A DNA stretch of 5,431 nucleotides from assembly GCA_007119335.1 (NCBI GenBank), contig SKPU01000043.1:1-5431 (forward strand), given 5' to 3'. The stretch is from Syntrophomonadaceae bacterium. GTDB lineage: Bacteria > Bacillota > Dethiobacteria > DTU022. The notes below the pieces were generated by a model. The model made no database searches. It saw nothing but the letters and a program-made list of their open reading frames with translations, and was not told where the DNA came from. The position numbers and the translations under genes were made by a program. Positions 1 to 5,431 of this stretch are shown here, in pieces. How positions within the stretch are numbered: position 1 is the first letter of the stretch; each line of letters opens with the position of its first letter.

Positions 1-1334
1 CCATCAGCCACCAGGCCTTCTGCAAGCGAGGTGCGCACCGCGTTGTCAAACATATCATCTGTCGAACTGACCGGAGGACATATAATTGAGTGAACTCCCC
101 AGGTCAGGGCCAGCTGAGAAGCTACTTTCCGGCGTGAAGTTACAGCAACAATTGGTGCCCGCGGCCTGTACTTAGAGACCATTCGCGCCGTATGCCCGGT
201 CTGAGTAGCAGTAATTATAGCATTAGCGCCCAGTTCGTGGGCAATATGACACGTAGCATAACTTATCGCATCTGTCACAGTTTTTTTAGAGGTCAGGCCC
301 GACTCTTCCAGTATATTTTTATAATCAAGGCCATCTTCCGTATGCCTGGCAATCCTGTTCATGGTCTGGACTGCTTCAATCGGATAGCGACCAACAGCTG
401 TTTCCCCGGAAAGCATTACCGCATCAGTGCCGTCAAATATTGCATTGGCCACATCGCTTGCCTCAGCCCTGGTCGGCTGAGGATTTCTAATCATGCTGTC
501 TAGCATTTGCGTAGCCGTGATAACCGGTTTTCCCGCCCGGTTGCACTTTTTTATAAATTCCTTCTGCAGCAGCGGAACTTCTTCCGGCGGTATTTCAACC
601 CCCAGATCACCCCGGGCAACCATGATACCGTCTGCCACCTCAAGAATTGTATCGAAATTTTCCACACCTTCCCGGCTCTCAATTTTAGCAAGGATCATAA
701 TATTTCCGCGCTCTTCTTCAATAAATTTTCTAATCTCTATAATATCTTCGGGAGAGCGGGTGAATGATGCAGCTAACAAATCAACCTCATTATCAAGGGC
801 CATTTTGATATCAACGCTGTCTTCCGACCCGAGCGCCGGCAAATTGATTCTCGTTTTCGGAGTATTGAGCCCTTTATAGTTTTTCAGTTCACCGCCGTGT
901 ATAACCCGGCAGAGGATTTCACGGCCCGATATCTCCAAAACTTGTAAAACAAGTAATCCGTCATCGATCAAAACTTTATCGCCCGGTTTCAGATCAAGAT
1001 GTAAATCGGGATAGGTCACTCCTACTTTTAGGTTATCGCCGATCACCTCTTCAGTGGTCAGTATAAAGTCCTGGCCGTCTTCCAGGATGTAAGAAGCTTC
1101 GCCCAGTTCGCCGGTCCGCACTTCCGGACCGCGCGTGTCAAACAAGAATCCAACATTATTCCTGCTCTTTTCACTAACTTTGCGAATTAACTCCAGGCGT
1201 CTGTAATGATCTTCGCGGCTGCCGTGAGACAAGTTGAGCCTGGCCACATCCATCCCCGCTTCGATCACTTTCACTATTTTTTCCTCTGTCTCAATGCTCG
1301 GCCCAATTGTGCAAACAATTTTAGTCCGCCGCAT
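1..1334 (-). CDS. pyk: pyruvate kinase, C-terminal end beyond the window (partial)
   Basis: Pyruvate kinase is the cytoplasmic glycolytic enzyme that moves phosphate from phosphoenolpyruvate to ADP, giving pyruvate and ATP. My translation from the ATG at 1334-1332 gives 444 codons without a stop and leaves the left edge near the C-terminus, at LVADG. Visible motifs: RLNLSHG (residues 32-38; substrate-site Arg32, Asn34), FDTRGPEVRTG (65-75), the active-site signature MILAKIESREGV with catalytic Lys217, metal-site MVARGDLGVE (238-247), and TRAEASDVANA (288-298). Domains: barrel A about 1-70 and 172-340, lid B about 71-171, C domain from about 350, where TATQTGHTARMVSKYRP and PIVAVTS resemble other bacterial enzymes. 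Glu71 with Thr67 and Thr74 matches the potassium-dependent type. The start is fixed by an AAGGAGG site 8 bases upstream and by MRRTKIVCTIGP, a typical N-terminus. It follows dnaE by 63 bases and is probably cotranscribed. Some Firmicutes versions carry an extra C-terminal PEP-utilising domain; that cannot be judged here. Confidence 0.97.
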   Translation of the reverse strand, partial: MRRTKIVCTIGPSIETEEKIVKVIEAGMDVARLNLSHGSREDHYRRLELIRKVSEKSRNNVGFLFDTRGPEVRTGELGEASYILEDGQDFILTTEEVIGDNLKVGVTYPDLHLDLKPGDKVLIDDGLLVLQVLEISGREILCRVIHGGELKNYKGLNTPKTRINLPALGSEDSVDIKMALDNEVDLLAASFTRSPEDIIEIRKFIEEERGNIMILAKIESREGVENFDTILEVADGIMVARGDLGVEIPPEEVPLLQKEFIKKCNRAGKPVITATQMLDSMIRNPQPTRAEASDVANAIFDGTDAVMLSGETAVGRYPIEAVQTMNRIARHTEDGLDYKNILEESGLTSKKTVTDAISYATCHIAHELGANAIITATQTGHTARMVSKYRPRAPIVAVTSRRKVASQLALTWGVHSIICPPVSSTDDMFDNAVRTSLAEGLVAD

Positions 1335-1397
1335 AAAATAATCCTCCTTAATATTTACCTGATCTTTGTTTCTGAATCAAGCCTCTGCAAGGGGAGC
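1335..1397 (-). other. dnaE-pyk intercistronic gap without terminator
   Basis: These 63 bases lie between the dnaE stop codon and the pyk start. I see no GC-rich hairpin followed by a T run on the minus strand, so read-through from dnaE into pyk is expected. The only clear element is the pyk ribosome binding site. A weak promoter-like pair is present, but its start point would fall inside the ribosome binding site, so it is listed among the rejected items. Confidence 0.6.
1343..1349 (-). promoter_or_regulatory. ribosome binding site of pyk
   Basis: On the minus strand this reads AAGGAGG, a near-perfect anti-16S match, 8 bases before the ATG of pyk. It fixes the pyk start and suggests strong translation initiation independent of the upstream dnaE cistron. 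Confidence 0.9.
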
Positions 1398-4300
1398 CTA
1401 ACCCCCGTAATCCTTGTATTGTTCACTGACTGCTCCTGACCCGAGGAGTAGTTCGAGCTGCTTGCGGCACTGCGGATTATCGCGAATCCAGTATTCTTCT
1501 TGCAGCATCAGCATTTTATTATCTTTTTTGAAGAAAAGGCAAACCGGGACCTCCCCGTTTTCCGCAACCAGGGTATTCTTCAAACTCGATAATACATCAC
1601 GGTCATGTTCCTCACCAATAATCAGGCGGTAATACTTTTGCTGCTGAGTTAAAGGTTCCATCTTTTCAACCAGTACCTTGGCATCTTCTTCTTCTTTCAA
1701 ATCAGTGCGGCCTTCGACCAAGATCAGGTTATCCTCAATGAGCAGATCAGCATGCTTTTCATATTGTTCAGGAAAAACAACCAGTTCAACGCTGCCCGTT
1801 AAGTCCTCCAGCCTGACAAAAGCCATCTGGTTGTTTTTCTTAGTATAAAAACTGCGGACAGCCAGGATCAGGCCCCCGACTTTAACATGGTGATTATCTC
1901 CGGCCTCCTTTAACTCTATACAACGGGTTAAAATTTTCATCTTATCAAAAATCGGCCGGTAAGGCTCCAGGGGATGCCCGGATATATAAAGACCGAGTAT
2001 TTCCTTTTCCAAATTAAGTCTTTCCTTGTCGGAAAATGGTTCGATGTCGACCAGGTTATCATGAAGCATTTCTTCCTGCACGCTGCTATCCATCAGGGAA
2101 AACATGGAGATCTGTCCGTTTTCCCTTTCCCGCTGGAAGGCCTGGCCCTGGGCCAGTACATCATCAAGAGCAACCAGGTACTGGGCGCGGTGACCGCCGA
2201 GCGAATCGAAAGCGCCGCATTTAATCAAACTTTCCACGGTTTTACGGTTGCATAATCGCAGGTCTACCCGTGAAGCAAAATCACGCAGGGAAGCAAAAGG
2301 CTTCTCCTGCCTGGCTCGGACTATTGATTCAATTGCTCCCATCCCGACATTTTTCACAGCGGCCAACCCAAACCGAACCCGGTTATCCCCGACTACCGTA
2401 AAATGAGTTTCGCTTTCATTGACATCCGGAGGAAGTACTTCTATCCCCATCCTCCGGCAATCAGCGATATAAAGGGCCACCTTGTCAGTGTTTGAATAAT
2501 AAACCGTCAGCAGGGCAGCCATATATTCCACCGGGAAGTTTGCTTTAAGATAAGCTGTCTGGTAAGCGATCAGGGCGTAAGCAGCAGCATGTGATTTGTT
2601 AAAACCATACGAGGCAAACTTAAGAATTAAATCATAAATCTGTTTGCCCAGTTTCCTGGTGTATCCTTTATTAAGGCAACCTTCAACAAACAACTGCTGT
2701 TGTTGATCCAAAATATCTTTTTTCTTCTTTCCGATTGCGCGGCGCAGCAAATCAGCCTGTCCAAGAGAAAATCCAGCTATGCGGGCTGCAATTTCCATGA
2801 TCTGTTCCTGGTAAACCATCACTCCATAAGTTTCTTTAAGAACCGGTTCAAGATCCGGGTGAGGATATTTTATGGTCTCCCGGCCATGCTTGCTGTTCAC
2901 GAAAACCGGAATCTGATCCATCGGACCCGGCCGGTAGAGAGCAACAACCGCGATAATATCTTCGAATTTATTGGGCATCAAATCACGAAGCACTGAGCGC
3001 ATTCCCGAACTTTCGAGCTGAAATATACCGGTTGTTTCTCCCTGCGAAAGCATATTGTAAGTTGCGCTGTCATCTAGAGAAATTGCTTCAATATTAATGG
3101 TTTGTTGATGCCGTTTTTCGATATTTTCTAACGCTTCTCCTATAATGGTCAACGTCTTCAAACCCAGAAAATCCATTTTTAAAAGACCGAGATCTTCCAG
3201 CGTACCCATCGGAAACTGGGTAACTACAGCACTGTCGCTGGTCTTGTAAAGAGGAACATAATTGACCAGGGGCTCTTTGGCAATCACCACCCCGGCAGCA
3301 TGAGTAGAAGCATGGCGGGGCATCCCCTCCACAGCCATCGACGTATTGAGCAGGTGGCGATAGTGTTCCTCCTGCTGATAGAGGGACTGCAAATCTTTAC
3401 TCTGCTCTAAGGCTCTTGCAATAGTCATATTCGGTTCTACCGGAATTAGTTTGGCAATCCGGTCAACTTCGGCATAAGGTATGGCTAAAACCCGGCCCAC
3501 ATCTCGAACGGCCGCCCGGGCTGCCATGGTTCCAAAAGTTATAATCTGGGCAACCCGTTCCTGCCCGTACTTTTCACAAACATAATCCAAGATCCGGTTC
3601 CGCTTATCATCACAAAAATCGATGTCAATATCAGGCATGGTGATCCGTTCCGGGTTCAAAAACCGCTCGAACAACAAACCATGCTGAAGCGGTTCTATAT
3701 TAGTAATCCCCAGGCAGTAAGCAACCAAACTGCCTGCAGCCGACCCGCGCCCCGGACCGACGATAACTTTTTCTTTTTTTGCGAAAGCAATAAGATCCCA
3801 GATAATCAAAAAGTAGTTCGAAAAACCCATCTGTTTGATTACACCAAGCTCGTATTCAAGCCTCTCTTTCATATCTGCCGTTATCTCACTGTAGCGTGCT
3901 TCCATTCCTTCATAGCAAACTTTATCAAGATAAGCATTGACATCATCTTCCCCCTCGGGAAGCTTGTACTCGGGCAAATGCCTTTGCGAAAAATCCTTTT
4001 CAACAGTGCAGCGTTCTGCTATCCAGACGCTGTTGCTGATTGCTTCCGGACAATCGGGAAAGAGGGTGGCCATTTCCTCTTCCGTCTTGAAATAAAATTC
4101 CTGCGAACCAAATTTCATCCGCTCAGTTTCATTTACTGTTTTACCGGTCTGAATGCAGAGCAAAACATCATGAACCTCAGCATCATGCCGCGATAAATAG
4201 TGAACATCGTTGGAAGCGACCAGGGGTATACCTTCCTCTGAACCAAGCTGCTTTAATGCGCTGTTCACTTCTTTTTGTTCCGGCAGATCATGATCGTGCA

Positions 4301-4823
4301 GTTCTAAAAAATAATTATCTTTACCAAAAAGGTCCCGGTAATAACAAGCCGTCTCCCGCGCTTTTTCAAACTGTCCCTGCATAATAAAGGTGGGGATCTC
4401 CCCGGCCAGGCAGGCACTTAATGCAATCAGGCCTTCATTGTGCGCTTCGAGCAATTCCCGGTCAACACGCGGCTTGTAATAAAAACCTTCCATGTAGGCG
4501 GCTGAGACCAGCTGCATCAAGTTGCGATAACCGGTTTCATTTTCGGCTAAAAGGACCAGGTGGTACTGCGAATCGTCTCTTCTGGCTTCTTTTTGAAATC
4601 GTGAACGGGGAGCAACATATACTTCACAACCGAGGATTGGTTTTACCCCGGCTTCTTTAGCGGCTTTGTAAAAATCAATAACCCCAAACATTGTGCCGTG
4701 GTCAGTAACTGCCACAGCGGGCATATTTAGCTCAGCAGCGCGTTTCACCAAACTTTTTAATCTTGCAGCACCGTCAAGCAAACTGTATTCGCAGTGACAA
4801 TGCAGGTGAACAAAATTGCTCAT
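1398..4823 (-). CDS. dnaE: DNA polymerase III alpha subunit, DnaE1-type with intact PHP domain
   Basis: This is the catalytic alpha subunit of the C-family replicative polymerase, which extends DNA at the fork while held by the beta clamp. It is complete at 1141 residues, close to the roughly 1160 of E. coli DnaE. Domains in order: N-terminal PHP (about 4-210; HLHCH at 6-10, TDHG at 40-43, NDVHY at 205-209); palm and fingers with GPGRGSAAGS (356-365), PDIDIDF (397-403, catalytic Asp398 and Asp400) and KMDFLGLKTLTII (549-561, third catalytic Asp551); YRPGPMDQIP (630-639); SYGFNKSHAAAYA (738-750); helix-hairpin-helix region (about 815-875); internal clamp-binding motif QISMF (904-908); OB fold (about 977-1060); and a short C-terminal domain. 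It lacks the inserted exonuclease of PolC. The ATG has a GGAGGG site 6 bases upstream, and MSNFVHLHCH is the expected N-terminus. Firmicutes of this kind usually also carry PolC, so its role as main or accessory polymerase cannot be told from this window. pyk follows in the same direction. Confidence 0.98.
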   Translation of the reverse strand: MSNFVHLHCHCEYSLLDGAARLKSLVKRAAELNMPAVAVTDHGTMFGVIDFYKAAKEAGVKPILGCEVYVAPRSRFQKEARRDDSQYHLVLLAENETGYRNLMQLVSAAYMEGFYYKPRVDRELLEAHNEGLIALSACLAGEIPTFIMQGQFEKARETACYYRDLFGKDNYFLELHDHDLPEQKEVNSALKQLGSEEGIPLVASNDVHYLSRHDAEVHDVLLCIQTGKTVNETERMKFGSQEFYFKTEEEMATLFPDCPEAISNSVWIAERCTVEKDFSQRHLPEYKLPEGEDDVNAYLDKVCYEGMEARYSEITADMKERLEYELGVIKQMGFSNYFLIIWDLIAFAKKEKVIVGPGRGSAAGSLVAYCLGITNIEPLQHGLLFERFLNPERITMPDIDIDFCDDKRNRILDYVCEKYGQERVAQIITFGTMAARAAVRDVGRVLAIPYAEVDRIAKLIPVEPNMTIARALEQSKDLQSLYQQEEHYRHLLNTSMAVEGMPRHASTHAAGVVIAKEPLVNYVPLYKTSDSAVVTQFPMGTLEDLGLLKMDFLGLKTLTIIGEALENIEKRHQQTINIEAISLDDSATYNMLSQGETTGIFQLESSGMRSVLRDLMPNKFEDIIAVVALYRPGPMDQIPVFVNSKHGRETIKYPHPDLEPVLKETYGVMVYQEQIMEIAARIAGFSLGQADLLRRAIGKKKKDILDQQQQLFVEGCLNKGYTRKLGKQIYDLILKFASYGFNKSHAAAYALIAYQTAYLKANFPVEYMAALLTVYYSNTDKVALYIADCRRMGIEVLPPDVNESETHFTVVGDNRVRFGLAAVKNVGMGAIESIVRARQEKPFASLRDFASRVDLRLCNRKTVESLIKCGAFDSLGGHRAQYLVALDDVLAQGQAFQRERENGQISMFSLMDSSVQEEMLHDNLVDIEPFSDKERLNLEKEILGLYISGHPLEPYRPIFDKMKILTRCIELKEAGDNHHVKVGGLILAVRSFYTKKNNQMAFVRLEDLTGSVELVVFPEQYEKHADLLIEDNLILVEGRTDLKEEEDAKVLVEKMEPLTQQQKYYRLIIGEEHDRDVLSSLKNTLVAENGEVPVCLFFKKDNKMLMLQEEYWIRDNPQCRKQLELLLGSGAVSEQYKDYGG

Positions 4824-4829
4824 GGTTAA

Positions 4830-4835
4830 CCCTCC
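4830..4835 (-). promoter_or_regulatory. ribosome binding site of dnaE
   Basis: On the minus strand this reads GGAGGG, 6 bases before the ATG at 4823-4821. It supports that start, which also begins exactly at the conserved N-terminus of the PHP domain. Confidence 0.85.
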
Positions 4836-4912
4836 GCCTGGCTTCTAAATACTCCTTGCTTATCTTTCGACTTCTGACTAAGTAGATCCTTCAGGGCATC
4901 AAATACTTTCAA

Positions 4913-4921
4913 TCTATATCA
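4913..4921 (-). promoter_or_regulatory. weak candidate extended -10 promoter of dnaE
   Basis: On the minus strand this reads TGATATAGA: a TGn extension followed by TATAGA, which matches only four of six consensus -10 bases and lacks the final T. No good -35 hexamer lies 16-18 bases upstream. Transcription would start near 4906 and give a leader of about 80 bases. dnaE is the first gene of its unit here, so a promoter must lie in this gap or inside the divergent gene, but this assignment is a guess. Confidence 0.25.
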
Positions 4922-4948
4922 GGTTCGCTTTTTTTGGAACGCACTTTG

Positions 4949-4957
4949 TGGTACAAT
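4949..4957 (+). promoter_or_regulatory. extended -10 promoter of the AI-2E-family gene
   Basis: The sequence TGGTACAAT contains a TGn extension and the -10 hexamer TACAAT (4952-4957), five of six consensus bases. The -35 position at 17-base spacing (4929-4934) is a run of T, a weak match, as is usual for extended -10 promoters. Transcription would start near 4964, giving a leader of about 43 bases that includes the ribosome binding site. Confidence 0.55.
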
Positions 4958-4992
4958 AGGAACACAACTTTTGCTTATCCGCTAATTATCAT

Positions 4993-4999
4993 AAAGGAG
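4993..4999 (+). promoter_or_regulatory. ribosome binding site deciding a GTG start
   Basis: AAAGGAG lies 7 bases before the GTG at 5007. The next in-frame ATG is about 65 codons further on, inside the third hydrophobic segment, so this site fixes the GTG as the start codon. Confidence 0.85.
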
Positions 5000-5006
5000 T
5001 TTTGCC

Positions 5007-5431
5007 GTGTTTAATGATCGGGAAACTCGACTGGCCTTAAAAATCGTCCTCACTGCCGCAGCAGTTTTTGCTATCATCTGGCTCCTCGTTCAGTTGGCGC
5101 CGGTTATCTCTATCATTGTTGTCGCCGTCTTTATTGTCTACACGATCGCTCCCGTGGTCAACTACCTGATCAGTAAAAATTTAAGACCTGTCCTGGCTGC
5201 TATGTTCACCTCGCTAATCATACTTATTATTGTCGTCCTCTTTTTCTATTTCCTCATCCCTGTTCTGATCATGGAAATGAGAGAAGTAGTTGTTTTCATG
5301 ACCACCGAGTTCATTCAGGACCTGCCGAAACTGGTCGCTGAACTTGAAGAGCTAGACGATCGGTTCAACCTTCAGTTAACCGAAACCTTTGTGGAATACA
5401 GCAATCAATTTATTAGGCAGGCTCCTAGTAA
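5007..5431 (+). CDS. AI-2E/PerM-family transporter, N-terminal part (partial)
   Basis: This is the first 141 codons of a membrane protein that runs off the right edge with no stop in frame. After a short charged start (FNDRETR) come hydrophobic segments at about residues 11-30 and 32-55 and a long one at about 62-88 (ending YFLIPVLIMEM). A soluble, acidic, probably helical stretch follows (about 89-141, with FIQDLPKLVAELEELDD). This order, especially a third membrane segment leading through a Pro-containing IPVL motif into a helix with DLPKLV, is typical of the AI-2E transporter family (formerly UPF0118; PerM, TqsA, YtvI, YrrI). Full members are usually about 340-400 residues with seven or eight membrane segments, so over half is missing. 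Family members have been linked to autoinducer-2 export or to sodium/proton exchange; the substrate here cannot be inferred. It is divergent from dnaE across 183 bases and starts with GTG. Confidence 0.85.
   Translation, partial: MFNDRETRLALKIVLTAAAVFAIIWLLVQLAPVISIIVVAVFIVYTIAPVVNYLISKNLRPVLAAMFTSLIILIIVVLFFYFLIPVLIMEMREVVVFMTTEFIQDLPKLVAELEELDDRFNLQLTETFVEYSNQFIRQAPS

Larger units (their letters stand above)
4824..5006. other. divergent intergenic region between dnaE and the AI-2E-family gene
   Basis: These 183 bases separate the two divergent starts. They hold a ribosome binding site at each end, a fair extended -10 promoter to the right and a weak candidate to the left. I see no riboswitch-like or T-box-like structure, no strong terminator and no long inverted repeat. 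Short inverted pairs (GTTC/GAAC at 4923-4940, TTGT/ACAA at 4946-4956) have only four-base arms and are likely chance. Confidence 0.6.

Noticed and set aside
192..879. Overlapping plus-strand open frames of 86-128 codons.
   Set aside because: They are antisense to the conserved pyruvate kinase coding sequence, whose motifs are unbroken through this stretch.
1352..1380. Promoter-like pair on the minus strand before pyk: TTGATT, 17-base gap, TAAATA.
   Set aside because: The start point would fall inside the AAGGAGG site, so the transcript would lack its ribosome binding site; the -10 match is only three of six bases.
1382..1392. Near-palindrome CCTCTGCAAGG just past the dnaE stop, a possible terminator stem.
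   Set aside because: The stem is about three base pairs plus a TGCA centre and is not followed by a T run on the minus strand.
1206..1439. 77-codon plus-strand open frame across the dnaE-pyk junction.
   Set aside because: It overlaps pyk codons and the end of dnaE on the opposite strand, has no recognisable product and no clear ribosome binding site.
3681..4196. 171-codon open frame on the plus strand, opposite dnaE.
   Set aside because: It lies wholly antisense to conserved dnaE codons, has no convincing ribosome binding site, and its translation resembles no family I know. It is a shadow of dnaE, as are the shorter plus-strand frames between 1414 and 4660.
4923..4940. Inverted pair GTTC/GAAC around a T run, possible operator or terminator.
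   Set aside because: The arms are only four bases and the T run lies in the loop rather than after a stem, so neither a terminator nor a credible operator is supported.

Overview
The window carries three protein-coding genes and no RNA gene, mobile element, CRISPR array or long repeat that I can support. It looks like chromosomal housekeeping DNA from a Clostridia-like Firmicute. Three things point that way: strong purine-rich ribosome binding sites (AAGGAGG, GGAGGG, AAAGGAG) at good spacing; a DnaE1-type polymerase III alpha subunit next to pyruvate kinase, a neighbourhood known from Firmicutes; and moderate base composition. I cannot place it at family level from sequence alone.

Layout from left to right. 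Positions 1-1334, minus strand, hold the first 444 codons of pyruvate kinase (pyk); the C-terminal end runs off the left edge. Positions 1335-1397 are a short gap with the pyk ribosome binding site and no terminator. Positions 1398-4823, minus strand, hold a complete 1141-residue DNA polymerase III alpha subunit (dnaE). Positions 4824-5006 are a divergent intergenic region with candidate promoters for both directions. Positions 5007-5431, plus strand, hold the first 141 codons of an AI-2E/PerM-family membrane protein that runs off the right edge.

dnaE and pyk are read in the same direction, 63 bases apart, and probably share a transcript, which would couple a replicative polymerase gene to the last step of glycolysis. 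The AI-2E-family gene is divergent and has its own extended -10 promoter. All three reading frames are intact in the window and keep their key residues.

I found no sign of an undescribed system. The points most worth a second look are the complete metal-binding set in the DnaE PHP domain, the direct dnaE-pyk junction without pfkA or accDA between, and the divergent promoter region.
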